Shown: in pieces, positions 1 to 10,957 of the stretch
How positions within the stretch are numbered: the stretch's first letter is position 1
Layout of the letters: every line of letters starts with the position of its first letter
From: Isoetes taiwanensis
Lineage: Eukaryota > Streptophyta > Lycopodiopsida > Isoetales > Isoetaceae
NCBI GenBank assembly: GCA_021234155.1
Contig: JAJEKV010000011.1
Location: 19,920,677 to 19,984,676, forward strand
Reading direction: 5' to 3'
DNA length: 64,000 nt
Made by a program: the position numbers and the translations under genes
The notes under the pieces: generated by a model
What the model was told of the DNA's origin: nothing
The model's database searches: none
What the model saw: only the letters and a program-made list of their open reading frames with translations

Positions 1-197
1 CAGCGAAGTTAGGGCGAGCAGATCACTGCGTAATCCACATATGAAAGAGCATTTAGAAGAGATGTGTCAAATTACTATATCTGTTCACTTGGACACATTT
101 ACTCTGAGAAGGTAAGAAGCATGGTAGATCGGGAAATGCTTTGTTTATTTTTTAACGAAAAAAATGTTCCGAACGGTAATGAATTATACCATGATTT
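1..197. other. no recognisable gene
   Basis: Unassigned sequence at the window edge. A short plus-strand open frame begins at 64 but has no recognisable domain and runs into the LINE tail that follows. It may be the distal part of the same degraded LINE, whose body would lie outside the window. Confidence 0.4.
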
Positions 198-385
198 GAA
201 TTGTACAGTATTGCAGGATATCTATTACTGCAAAGGTTTTTCCGTTGGAAACCCTTCAAGGTGGAGTTTTTTTAATTCTGGCAGTAATATGCTTGTTGTT
301 CTCTTTCTTTGGGTCCCAAGGGCCAATTGATCTCAACGGCCAATAAAAATTTTTATTCTCTTCTATTATATTCTTTACATCCCAA
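198..385 (+). mobile_element. 3' end of a LINE (tail fragment)
   Basis: This stretch is clearly homologous to 34915-35095, the 3' end of the plus-strand LINE described there. Both share the succession attactgc-aaggtttttcc, a run of T, cagtaatatgctt, gggtccca and ggccaattg, and both end in TTCTATTATATTCT-type short repeats. Two copies ending alike define the family's 3' end. Only the 3' untranslated part is present here. Confidence 0.65.
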
Positions 386-2540
386 AAACATTTGCTCAAA
401 AATCATGTCTTCAGCTCCAATTGATCCTATTTGAGTGAAGCTCTTGTAAAGTTCCAGTATATTATATGGTATAAATACCTATATCATATTGCCATATCAC
501 AGTACATGTCAAGCATATTGCAATGTAGAAGTGTAGGATATGCCAATATATTACATAGGAAAAATTTCAAATATACCCCTCAAGTCTGCAAATATTCCAA
601 AAAATACCCCCAGAAACATGTTATTTTGTTCAAATGGCAATAACATTTTTTTGATCGATCGAGAAAAACAAGGTGCTGCGCACGGAGGGTTGCCCTCCAT
701 GGCCGGAGAGTGAAGTGGCTTAAGTCATAGTTGTAGACAATAGAGTATTTGAATCGAAATTGCTATTTTAAAACATTGACATTTTGTGAAGGTGATGGTA
801 CCCATTCTATTCTATTTTATTCTATTCTATTCTATTCTATTCTATTCTATTCTATATTCTCATTCTCAAAATTGTCGAGGTCCACGTTTGAGAATATATA
901 AAGTAACCTTTTCCAGTTGAATTATCGAGTTACTAAGGATGTGCCCAATTCTTTCTCCGGCAGGGTCCAAATAGTTTAGCGAGTTTGTATGTGTTTAGTG
1001 CTCTAGCGTGGGATACTAGGATAAGGCTATCCCCTCGGTGGCGCAAAGACTGGTTGTTATTCGAAGCCCGATTTCTTGCATTGTGAGATTACTTAGAACC
1101 TACAAGTGGAGGCAAAAACCAGTTAGATTTATATCCGATGGAGGTCCATTTGGTCGATTGGTGCTTCAAGTAATTGTTGTTTAAGCTGCGATATTTTGAA
1201 GTTTATTACCTGGAAACTCCTTATTAGCACTTTCACAACTTTGCCGTGGACAACCGATCTTTCCATCTCTCATTATTTACTTCCAAAAGCAAATTTTGAT
1301 TGATCGTGATATGAATAACTCTTGTTCATTCATCATGGAGTTCCACCGTAAAATCTAGAACGATATTGCGGTAATAATAACAGTGCCTTAGATTAAAATG
1401 TTCATCGTATTTTTCCATTAAATTTTGACTAAATGCACGTTTGGCCTTGCAACATAAGGCGGCATTATATATGGGTTTGCACTTTATATGTGCTTTACCA
1501 ACTAAGAAGCAGGGATAGCGGAAACAGACATGGTAATCTATTTAAATGCTAGAGCTGACCACATTTAGGTGTAATGAGCGCATAGCTTTTTTCACAGATA
1601 ACTAATTTTCTCATTGCTAGTCATATAAGCCTTGTTTAACTCCAATACAGAAGCTGGATGTTGAAAAAATTCTGGTTAGGTCATGCTTCCCACAATTTTG
1701 AAGGTTAATGTCTCTGTAAAGCAGAATTTGTTAATAAACTTGCATAAATCAGGCCACCAGCTACTTTTATTGTTGTCCTTAATAATTGTGGTACCATCCA
1801 AAAATGTTTCCTACCAATATGTTTCCTACTTGTGCCTCTTTTGCCTTAAGACTAATTACTGAAAAGACACTCATTTAATTAGACACTCATTTAATTATTT
1901 GTACGCTCGTAAATGTTTCAATGCACATTATATGGCCCATGACTTCAAATTTGTTATAAAATTGGTGAGTGAATTAACGTCGTTCCGTTTAACATTCTGA
2001 AGCGGCTTCAATTGTTCCTTGCAAACCAAAAAAGTAACTTATATTCCGTGTGTCTTGTTGTGTGGATCCAAACTGCCGGTGTCCATTGCAGAAAGAGCAC
2101 AATATAGAAGAACGGACAATATTACCTTTATTAACCTGGAACTAAATGTGCAACTGATGCAAGCAGAAGAAATTTTTCGTATACTTCAAGAAGTAATATC
2201 CATAAGATGAAAAACTCCATTTTGGGCGGAGAAAACGAGCAGCTAGTGCCTAAGATCTATAGGTGCATCAAACTCAGATCATTTGACAAGGACGCCCTAA
2301 GCATATGTGACAGAATTTGGTATTTCAACTGAGATTCTACCAACATAGATGGCATGAAATGGCTATTGTGAAATGGAAACATACACCCTCTCAAATCCAC
2401 CTGTAAGGATAAGTTAAAGTTAACTAATGCTGACTTAGACATGACAGGTGTATTGTGAACTTATTGGTCCTGCATTTATGATACCCTTCATTATTCATAG
2501 CTTACATCTCTTGATTTTGACAACAAAAGCCAACTATTCA
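386..2540. other. intergenic, no gene seen
   Basis: No open frame here has recognisable content. The stretch is AT-rich and contains the pentamer microsatellite listed separately. Short frames, for example at 431 and 2019 on the plus strand, look random. Confidence 0.5.
812..855. repeat. (TTCTA)n microsatellite
   Basis: About eight tandem TTCTA/TATTC pentamers in an imperfect array. The same pentamer terminates the LINE 3' ends at about 350-385 and 35065-35095, so this may be the tail left by another copy of that family. No LINE body is visible next to it. Confidence 0.7.
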
Positions 2541-2929
2541 TTTTCATGCTTCTAGCACACTTTCACATGGACCGCTTAAGAAATAAAGTAGAAAGCCCAA
2601 GTACACATGTGCAACATCCCATCCAGTGGGAGGAAGGTCAAGCTTAAGTGAATCAACAAAACTGATTGCCATCCTTGAATGAACAACCGTATTGCATCCT
2701 TCCCTCCACTCTCCATTAATCTTTTCGATCACCCTTTTTCCATGTGGCCCATGGCCCAAAAAGGAAGTACCTGGATTTTCCAAGAGAAATAGAGCTAGAG
2801 TTTCCATTTTCAAGGGAATCACATAGCTCGACCCATCCCGAGGTACCAAACTTAGCACATAGCTCGACCCATCCCGAGGTACCGACTTAGCACATAGCTT
2901 TATCCTCTCCTTCTCGTTCTTGGTTAGAA

Positions 2930-3540
2930 ATAATTTTCCTAAATTTCTTGTTTAGACGCTTCTCTCCATGAGAATCAATTCCAACCATCGGTAGCCGCTT
3001 TCAAATCTTCATTGTCGATCTCTCGACCACCGTGAGTAATGCGTTTTACCACACGTATGATGTGTAAGTACCGGAAACACGAGAATCTAATAACGCTTTT
3101 TGATGTAAAACATACGTAAGTAAGTTCTTCGTGCGGTGTGCGGGTAAATCTGATCCATGGCATAAAAGTGCCATTGCCGACATGCGTAATTGCAGAGGAG
3201 AAACGCCAACAATGCCTTCCACAACAACATATTACGCTTCATCCTTCCCAAAGATCCCGCACACTTTTAGCAAATAAGGGTATACTAAACTCTGCTGCAA
3301 CTTTATGTTTATGTTTTTCGGCCGCCTGGTGAGCTATTTCATGGCAATCCACACAGAGAAGAACAATATCATGTGACCTATGACTCTTGAGATGTTCGGA
3401 AAGTATTGTCGGTAGCGGGGCGGGATTATTCTCAGAACGAAGATAATGATTAGACTCTCCACAAACCACGATCGATTTTCCTTGCTTTGTATGTAAAATT
3501 CGTTATTCTTGTCTTCCGGGCGACCCCTTGGTTCAAAAAA
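2930..3540 (-). pseudogene. EXD2-like 3'-5' exonuclease, C-terminal HNH-like part, decayed
   Basis: The minus strand encodes remnants of the C-terminal region of EXD2-type nucleases. In order they are VCGESNHYLR, then HLKSHRSHDIVLLCVDCHE (3400-3340), AAEKHKHKVAAEFSIPL, MSAMALLCHG (about 3200-3170), HGGREIDNEDLKAA (about 3030-2990) and a basic tail. The CxxC and CxxCH spacing and the SHD.VLLC wording fit the zinc/HNH-like extension of EXD2. Recovering it needs frame changes. Between HYLR and EHLK the family-like text RIIPPRYRQYFP is in another frame, which implies two compensating indels. Another shift and a stop separate the MALLCHG block. No exonuclease core lies upstream. It is a fragment, probably non-functional. 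Confidence 0.62.
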
Positions 3541-3998
3541 AAGAAGCTTGATTGAGGGTGGGTCTTCATTCTAATGCCTCTGCCAACCCTCTCTCCAAAT
3601 ACCTTCAATATCAACAAAGAATATGTCCAAAAGATATAAGACTACTTAACCAAAGCATGGAGAAAGAAAAATATGATATTTTTAACACTTAAGATCATAT
3701 TATAACCGAAAGCAAATGTAACTCATGTATACAAAAATTGGTCTAGTCAAAGTAATAAACTTGAACTTTATCCCGCATATCTTTCCATAGACCTGAATTT
3801 ATCCATATTGCATACATCCAAACCTACATAAAGAAATTCAAAGAAAGTACCTTACCATTCAATCTTTTTACGGTCACAATAGCACGTATATGGCCATCAC
3901 CAAAGATAGATCCCGCAGACTCGGTAGACAGGACCCTTACAAGAAAACTTCTTGACAAACCTCAACCGTGAATAATCCAGGCCTGGACTTTTCCAGCA

Positions 3999-4290
3999 CT
4001 AGTGAACTTTCTTTCTTGGATCGATTTTACTGACAGAGACCGGGCTTTCAGATAATACATCACCTCCATCATCAAGGTTGTTAGCAACATCATCAGATGC
4101 TTGCTTCAACACCTTTAAGAGACTGCCAATGTGATCCAAAAGAAATGATTGCATAACGCCATTTATTTTCTGTGTCTCAGAAACTGTAACCAGAATTGTC
4201 TCATAATCCAAAGGACAAACTTTTGCACCTAAAAGTGTGGCATCAGACAAAACAAATTGCAAGCTCTCATCTTCCTTGCGCGCCTGCAAA
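3999..4290 (-). CDS. unidentified terminal exon or exon fragment
   Basis: A 95-codon open segment with biased, non-repetitive composition ends at a stop at 3999. It is preceded on the minus strand by a good acceptor, a T-rich tract ending in TTTTGCAG just before GCGCGCAAGG. The product is acidic to neutral with a central amphipathic part (INGVMQSFLLDHIGSLLKVL) and a C-terminal SKIDPRKKVH. I do not recognise the family. It lies between an EXD2-like and an ABCG fragment on the same strand. It could be a piece of a captured gene. Confidence 0.35.
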
Positions 4291-4316
4291 ACAAAGCAAA
4301 TATCGGCAATTTTACG

Positions 4317-4577
4317 TTAAAAGAAATCATGCCTGAAGCCAAAATAGACCCCCAAAAAGTCCTTGACACTAATCCTTCCATAGTCAGGGACCATCATAAA
4401 TGTTGTGTCATCTCCAAGTTGAGAAACAACCAGGCACAGAAAACCAGAAAATAGATTCCATAGAGAATAGAAGGCAAACGAGACTACTGCTGCCAGTTGT
4501 TGAGATGGTGTGAGCCCAACAGCCTTTGTGTCATGACAGTAAGCTCTAGGAGGTACCAAATTTCTGTGCCTTACCAC
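4317..4577 (-). pseudogene. ABCG/PDR-type transporter C-terminal fragment with internal deletion
   Basis: The frame reads [24 protein letters not shown], then directly VVSQLGDD...[22 protein letters not shown]. Both parts are hallmarks of the last membrane region and C-terminal loop of plant full-size PDR/ABCG transporters. The intact family has about 25 residues between them (proline-rich loop and next helix segment), and these are missing. The final transmembrane helix after the FGFRHDF motif is also absent, as are the nucleotide-binding domains. It is a short, internally deleted remnant with no sign of function. Confidence 0.72.
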
Positions 4578-4599
4578 ACCAAATTACTGAACAGTCTTC

Positions 4600-5730
4600 A
4601 TATAATCTTCAGGTTCTTTAGCGGCACCCTCGTGAAGCAACCTCCTAGAGAATCATTGTTTAACCTTGCTTTATAAATTGTAGCTAGTCTAGTCTTGCCA
4701 ATAACCTCTCCAAAAGCATTAAGAACATCATAAGATAAGAACTGGAAGAAGAAATCATACCTGTATTGGAGCTGACTGGGAACAAAACTATCAATCGAGC
4801 TATTTACGACAAGAAATGTGACTTTAGAGATGGCGAAAATGTAACTTTTTCAATGTATTTGGCTTGCACAATCTAAATAACTATTCGACTTTGAGATTTT
4901 TAGCAGACGATTTGAAAAGCCATGTATCTCTCAAATATTCGACTTCCAAAGTAGACAGAACGATTTGCTGAGCCGAGTACCTCCCTGTGCCATAAAACCC
5001 TGAGCCGGCTAAACCCTAAGCAATGCGGTTATGCCACAGGGCAAGGGCAAGGGCATTCTGTTTGTGGGCCTCCCTGCTGCTGCCATAGCCCGATGCTCTC
5101 TCTGTCTATCTTGCCGGTTAGGCAGTTCAAACGTGAGCGTCCCACAACCCAGATGACCGCCAATTTACATGCAACAATGGGTTTTTAGCAGTCATCAGCA
5201 TATCCGAGGTATATTCTAGCATATACTTAGGATATGCTACAAACCCACATAAACAAGGGTTTGCCCCCCTAGGGGCAACCCAAAAAGTACACTTCACGAG
5301 ACTGGTAGACGAGAGCTACCCAACAACAATAGAAGTGTCTAAAACTGAGTTGGAATCCTCGAGTTATAGTGTTCTAAAAAAGCGTCATTAGAAACAACTA
5401 AAATGAGCATTTCAACTTCTGAATTTGATCTTGCTGGAAAGATCTTATCCTAATGTACAATGCTCATGAAGACAAAAGTTGCATTTAATTAAAGTGGGTC
5501 ACATGTCATTCCCCCTTTTTTTTGGAACCCTGTTATTTTACACGAAAAGGACGAGGGAAAATTATTCGGCCTCTATAACTATCCAGAATTTGAGTATTTC
5601 TGTGTTAGGTTGGGTCCAAGCATACTATATCTTTCCTCCTATTTTCTCGGATCTCGAGTTGAGTACAACAAGAATACAACTCAAACAAAGGAATTTCATT
5701 ACACATTGAAACCAAAGTTGTAGTTGAAAA
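4600..5730. other. no gene seen
   Basis: No frame with recognisable content on either strand. It lies downstream of the large minus-strand gene's poly(A) signal and upstream of the ABCG fragment. Composition is mixed, with a GC-richer patch at about 4980-5160. Confidence 0.4.
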
Positions 5731-5736
5731 AGAATT

Positions 5737-5742
5737 TTTATT
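5737..5742 (-). promoter_or_regulatory. poly(A) signal AATAAA of the 11039-5757 gene
   Basis: A canonical AATAAA on the minus strand begins 15 nt after the TAA stop at 5757-5759, followed by a T/A-rich stretch. Its position supports a genuine 3' end for the upstream gene. Confidence 0.55.
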
Positions 5743-5756
5743 AATAAATTGAATAG

Positions 5757-6153
5757 TTACAACGTATTGGCTGTCACTACAGTTACATCATCATGGTAGG
5801 TGGTCCACCTTATGGGAAGAACGTGCGGGGCTTTTTCTTGCCGTCTATAAGCTTTGGGGACAACCTGAAGAACGTGAAATGTCTCACGAGGAGGTGCCTC
5901 ATGAGCCACCCGCTGACCTGTCCAACCTATTTCTCCACCCTCTTCTCGCATCGTTTCATCAATCATGCTCGTTCCCCAACCTCCGTGGATGTCATGCAAT
6001 GCTTGGAAGATCCTTTGAGCTTTCTGGACTTGCGAAATGTTCTTCCTCTCTTCCTCATCTCTTGAGGTCTCATAACGTCTGCAATCACGAGCAAGCTTAT
6101 CCCAAAGCCCTGGCAAGTGTGTACTTTGAGCGGGATCTGTGCTAGAGCCACCT
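5757..6153 (-). CDS. last exon of the DGQH/FCP1-like gene
   Basis: An acceptor TTTGTTCTAG/GT is followed by an open frame of about 130 codons to the TAA at 5757. The product (GLWDKLARDCRRYETSRDEEERK, then IFQALHDIHGGWG) is charged and helical at first, then glycine- and arginine-rich. This frame is in phase with the FCP1-like block at 6645. No domain is recognised. Confidence 0.5.
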
Positions 6154-6249
6154 AGAACAAAGAGAGTCCATGATTAACAATTACGATACCATTAGTCATA
6201 ACGAAGAAACGGATGCAAAATTCAAAATAGATTGGAGAGCATTCATTCC

Positions 6250-6600
6250 ATATAGCTACATCCAATCACACAAAGAAGCATACAAATGGTCTCATCATTG
6301 GGACAAGCAGTGCCTTTCTCGACTCGCAAGTCGAGAAAGGCCCTGGAAAGTCAATGTACAACTATTTTTATTACAGAATATGGCTGCATCCAATCACACA
6401 AAGAAGCATACAAAAAGTCTCATCATTGGGACAAGCAGCCCTGGAAACTCAATGTACAAGTATTTTCATTACTGAATATACCTACATCCAATCACACAAA
6501 GAAGCATACAAATGGTCTCATCATTGGGACAAGCACTGCCTTTCTCGAGTCGAGAAAGACCCTGGAAAATCAATGTACAAGTATTTTCATTACAGAATAA
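6250..6600. repeat. three tandem ~115-bp units with a variable hairpin (intron)
   Basis: The unit contains ATCCAATCACACAAAGAAGC, CATACAAA.GGTCTCATCATTGG and CCCTGGAAA.TCAATGTACAA. In unit 1 a hairpin TTTCTCGACTCGCAAGTCGAGAAA (6315-6338) sits between GTGCC and CCCTGG. In unit 2 it is absent. In unit 3 it is a shortened TTTCTCGAGTCGAGAAA. The array lies in the last intron of the minus-strand gene. Confidence 0.8.
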
Positions 6601-6644
6601 TTCACAGAACTTTGCTATCTGAAATCAGAGGTCACTGATCTTGA

Positions 6645-7503
6645 TCACCATAATATTTCTGGTCCATAGCCCTCATGATCGCGCCTGCTCCCCGGATCAA
6701 CCTGTTTGAGGTTCAGATATTTCCTAATCACATCGGCCACGAGAATGGAAAACGTGGATTCTACCAACACCAGAATGAGATTGTAAGACAACCACTTATC
6801 TGTTTCATACTCTTCTGGTCGATAGCTCTTTGCAATGATTGTGTTGTCCGAGTTATGATAGCACTTGTAGGCAGAGCCGTCTATGATCAGCGTGTTGTGT
6901 TTGTTAAAATCCTGGTACGTTTCATAAACTCGTTCCAGCCTTTTCACCATAATAGACTTCCCTTCACTGATGGCTGGATCGAGGTCTGACACATGCTCGA
7001 CCCTTTTGTTCCCTCAAACAAACTTGAACTTCAAAACGGGAAGGCCGAGTACACCAAGGACATTGACAACATTTTTCTTTGCCATACAAGACCATATGGC
7101 CACTTCGAATCCCTGGTCCAGGCACCATTGAATAATTTCTTTCGCTTGAGGCCGAGGATAGACGATCTTAGTCCTTGCCTTCGTCGGCTTCTATGAGGTG
7201 TTAAGCTCAGGGACATCATCATCGTGGTATATTGCATCCAAGACTCCATTCATGTCAAAAGTAGCAAGATTGGTAGGCCCGTCTAGATCCCAGTTGTCAT
7301 TTGGCTCTGACCAGATTTCTTGATCGGGATCTAGAGCTGGGATCCATATTCTTTTAGCTCCTTTCTCGATGGATGCAGTGTCATGGACTATCTTATTTTT
7401 CACTGGACTACCTTTTTTGGATGCCGTATCCTCCTGTGCAATTGAATCGCCAGCAGATCCCTGTGATTGTGACAATGATCCTGACTAATTTCCTTAGATG
7501 TCC
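6645..7503 (-). pseudogene. FCP1-like HAD phosphatase-type block
   Basis: Three HAD-type landmarks occur in order. They are FDMNGVLDAIYHDD (7259 onward, motif I, with Asn in place of the second Asp as in plant DLNG-type relatives), VYPRPQAKEIIQWCLDQGFEVAIWS (about 7150-7080, motif II region), and HNTLIIDGSAYKCYHNSDNT (about 6896-6840, where FCP1 relatives have DDSP.K). The degenerate motif I and III residues suggest a catalytically inactive domain even before decay. Stops at 7191 and 7014 break it. The block begins at acceptor TTCCAG/GGACATC (7503). Confidence 0.62.
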
Positions 7504-7529
7504 CTGGAATGATGAAGGCCATTAGTTAC

Positions 7530-7635
7530 GAAAAGAGGTTCTTTCTCACGAGTCGAGAAAGGATTCATGTGAAAAATCGAAAAAACATTAAGACTTGGAG
7601 GGTTTCTCGACTTGTGAGTCGAGAAACCCTCGGAA
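7530..7635. repeat. two hairpin units of the TCGACTCGCGAGTCGA family (intron)
   Basis: The longer hairpin is GAGGGTTTCTCGACTTG, then TGAGTCGAGAAACCCTC (7598-7631). A damaged one at about 7538-7562 reads TTTCTCACGAGTCGAGAAAGG. Both lie inside the 148-nt intron 7651-7504. Confidence 0.75.
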
Positions 7636-9244
7636 AGGAAAATAAACTCACCTCAGTCGAAGATTTTCCAATATTTGTTCCGTTGCGAGTTCGACTAAAC
7701 CTTCGGCATGTGAGGGTTAAACTTGGCTGTCATCTTTATCTTCGTCATCTTCGTCCTTACTACTTCCAACAGTCTTCATGTCTTGAAAATGGTCATGAAG
7801 CAGATCCAGGTATGACGTAATGGTCTCAACCAAGTCCTTGTTCCCAACCACAGATATTGGTTTCATTCCATAGAGCATAGCCCCTTGAGAGAACAGACCA
7901 TTCATATACCACCTGCATACAATCTGATCTCCCTCGACCAAGCTTGTAATGAAGTACTTGATAGCTCTTGGCCGGATAGGAATTCTATGTATTGGACCTG
8001 TCGCACTATCACTGCTGACTTTGTCAAGTGATGGCACATTCTCCATAAACCTGCCGCCTTTCCAGGGTTCTATATGCTCCTGAGAAATCATGAACTTATC
8101 GACATAGCTTGAAACCAGAACCAAAATTATGTTGGCAAGATTTGGTGCCTTTGGCAGGCCAAATTTACTCTCATGTTTCAGCTCGTATATGGAATACAAG
8201 ACCTTGTTGCTGAAATTAATATCCGCTGCCCACTGTGAGACATCAGTTCTCTGATTACCCGACATGCAGAAGATAAGGAAACTGAAAGTATCTAAGCTTG
8301 GTCATATCCAGACATGCCCTATACCACTGCTTAATGTCAGCTTTTTCATAAAATAGGGTGGGGTCTTCAATCATATTCATGGCAAATAGTGCCACAGGCC
8401 CAGCCACTAGTTCCAGACCACTGAACCCCTTGTAACCCAAGGTTATCAAGAAGGGAGGGGAGCTATCGTCTGTCTTAAATGGCACCACCTTGAATCCAAG
8501 CTTCCGCTTCAGAAGTGCCATAGCACGTTCAGGAAAGGGGGCGGTTTTGACGTTCCGTTTAAGCTTCGTGTTGATGTAGGGTTGGCATAACCGGTTCAAC
8601 TCCTTCATGTCATCCTCATCATGGCATCCGTTGGATGCAACATTGCAGAATTCTATGATGCCATCTTCCAATGCACGTCATCTCTTCGAGACTGTAGCAT
8701 AATCCTTTGCGTCCTGCATTTTTGAACTCCTAGTCTTCCTTAGAAGGATTGTCCCATCCAGGATTTTGCTTTGTAGGTCAAGCGTTTCTTTGTCCGTGAG
8801 GCCCTGTATCCTTTTCATGAACTGCTTGTTGAACAACTTTGGGTCTGGCCCTGATGGCAATTATCCATTGTTGTCCTTAAACTTGTCTCTTGTCCAGAGA
8901 GCCCAGATCTCAGTCCATTTTACCCAGACTGGCTCACTATCGAGAATGAGGTCATATTGGTCAGATAGAGATTTCCTGCCCTTTCTTGGTGTTCTCTTCT
9001 TTTTCTCATCTTCATCATCCCCCTCATCATCTTCCTGGCCTTTCAGAAGAACATATTCGCATAGTTTCTCGAAGGTCTTCCACTTGTCTAAGGGAGCCCT
9101 ATTTCCTTTAGGTCGCTGAGGACAACCCAAGCCTTCCACTGTTGCCGAGCATGTATGATCTGGTCAGGATAGGGGCTACAATGAATAAATGGAACTATGT
9201 CAGAACAGTTATTTTAATAATCCATGGAAGAGAACATACAGAGG

Positions 9245-9780
9245 GTTTGGGGCTTTCTTGACTCGTTGAGAAAGTCCGCCATTACAAGGAAGCCCCTGCA
9301 TAGCAGAAAATTTAAAATTCTAAGTATTCTCGACTCAGAACCGAGAATACCTAGAGGAGGACAAAAAACAGAGGGTGCGGGGGCTTTTTCGACTCGCGAG
9401 TCGAGAAAGTCCCCAATTGCAAGGAGGCCTCTGTATAGCAGTAAATTAAAAAATATGGGTATTCCCGACTCGGGAGTCGAGAACACCCAGAGGAAAACAA
9501 AAAAGAGAGGGTGCGGGGGCTTCTCTGTATAGGAGTAAATTAAAAATTCTGGGTATTCTCGACTCGCGGGTCGAGGATACCCAGAGGAAGACAAAAAAAA
9601 GAGGATGCGGGGCTTTTCTCAACTTGCGAGTCGAGAAAGTCCTGAATTGGAAGGAGGCCTCTAATTAGTAGTAAATTTAAATTTTCTCGGCATTCTCGAC
9701 TCGTGAGTCGAGAATACCCAGAGAAAGAAAGAAAATAGAGGATGCAGATCTTTCTCGACTCGCGAGTCGAGAATCGCCCT
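9245..9780. repeat. array of about four ~135-bp units with two alternating hairpins (intron)
   Basis: Each unit has one hairpin of TTTCTCGACTCGCGAGTCGAGAAA type and one of GGTATTCTCGACTCG, then CGAGTCGAGAATACC type. They are joined by conserved spacers (TTGCAAGGAGGCCTCTGTATAGCAG-type and AGAGG..GACAAAAAA..GAGGGTGCGGGG-type). One unit near 9518 lacks the first hairpin. The array lies in the intron between the DGQH exon and the exon starting near 9175. Confidence 0.8.
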
Positions 9781-9799
9781 GGTGCAAGGACAGTAAAAT

Positions 9800-10310
9800 A
9801 ACTTATGTAGCTGGCACTTGCTGCTATTGTATTTTGACAGTGGCTAATGCTGGCGAGCACGGTGGGTGGTGTATCCGCTGAGAGAACTCTGCACTCCCGT
9901 TTGGAATACCGATCCTTAATCCTCTGTGGGACATCCGTTTCTGTCTGCAACACTTGTGCTGCCCTCACTGAATGCTGACCATCCACAACTCAGAACCTCA
10001 CATCTTTTCCCTTCAGGTCTTCCTCAGTGCTCCACCTGAACAACACACATGTAGCTCTGCTGAATGGTATAACGCCCGCAGGCATTGGATCCATAACAGG
10101 ATGATGCACCATGAGGTTCAGAATCTCTAGCATGTGAGCTGGATTAAATTCCCTGTGGTTGAAGAAGACCGCATCACCAGTGCAAACCTTCAACTGTCTT
10201 ATGTTCAGCAGCAACTTGTGGCCAATCCCTAGTGGATAGAACTGAGCCAGACGCTCCATCTTTTGGGCCCCCCTCTGTGACTTCTTTATCTGGTCATCTG
10301 GATCCAAGAA
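9800..10310 (-). pseudogene. DGQH-motif block
   Basis: The frame runs from LDPDDQIKKSQRGAQK through GDAVFFNHREFNPAHMLEI to the motif VVDGQHSVRAAQ (9989-9954), then on through KDRYSKRECRVLSADTPP to SISHCQN, where the exon seems to end near 9815. A TGA at 9990-9992 lies directly before the motif. DGQHx.xAA is the signature of DGQHR/DndB-like and ParB-like folds. In those families the segment sits in the nucleotide- or DNA-handling core. Assigning enzymatic activity here would be inference. Confidence 0.5.
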
Positions 10311-10601
10311 CTGGAGTCTACCATTTTGACATATTCCACATCGGAATCCTCTGGAGTGCTTTCAATTTCCACACTTGCACTCTTCTCTGGAGTTTTCTCC
10401 CTCTCAACAACATCCTTCGTAACTATTGAGTGCTTTAAAGTCTTAAGCACGTTGGATGTGAAGTTCTCTGTGTTAAAGAGCTTCTCTCTACCTTGGAAAT
10501 CTCCATTCTGAGCTCCCTTGATGTGAGCGTTCCGGTCTCCTTCCAGCCCAAATTCTAGCAATTTAGAGGCGTCGGCCTTTTGTCAATCCCCTTGGCCTTG
10601 C

Positions 10602-10897
10602 TCATCGATGTAGAAGAGTAATTGGAGACAGACAATTTTCTGGTGTGGTACACTTCAACACGTCTTCCACATACAAAGTAAGAAGTCTTACCGAGAGGAC
10701 CACACCGACCTTCTTATACTTGTCGCCGGAACTTTTTTTATCTCTTTGCCAAAGAAACAGATCTTTCTCTTTCCCACAAGATGTTACTTCGACATACCAC
10801 CAGCAATCCGCAGGGATTTCCAGCAGCTCTATCTCCAATCCTTCAAGGACGAAGAATGGAGTTCTACCAGTGATGAAGAGTGTCTCTGCCATAAATG
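10602..10897 (-). CDS. exon 2 of the DGQH/FCP1-like gene
   Basis: About 98 codons are open from the splice acceptor. The product has a conserved-looking core (FFVLEGLEIELLEIPADCWWYVEVTSC, then GKEKDLFLWQRDKK) and a following beta-rich part. The alternation of aromatic and hydrophobic residues is compatible with a small beta-barrel or BAH-like chromatin module. I cannot support that beyond resemblance. The frame ends at 10602, and the next block (10561-10286) continues in another frame. Confidence 0.5.
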
Positions 10898-10957
10898 CTG
10901 CAAGGCCAAAATATCGTCAGACTGGGTAGATGAATCGAATCAAAATTGAGAGCTTAC

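Noticed and set aside
5793-6145. Plus-strand frames opposite the last exon of the large gene
   Set aside because: Shadows of the minus-strand exon, which has splice site, stop and poly(A) signal.
9245-9780. CRISPR-like array of palindromic repeats
   Set aside because: Repeats alternate between two hairpins with conserved, not unique, spacers. The setting is a plant-type intron. No cas genes are present.
7014-9992. U-to-C RNA editing restoring the stops
   Set aside because: Known in organelles of ferns, hornworts and lycophytes, not in nuclear genes. Frameshifts in the same gene also speak for a pseudogene.
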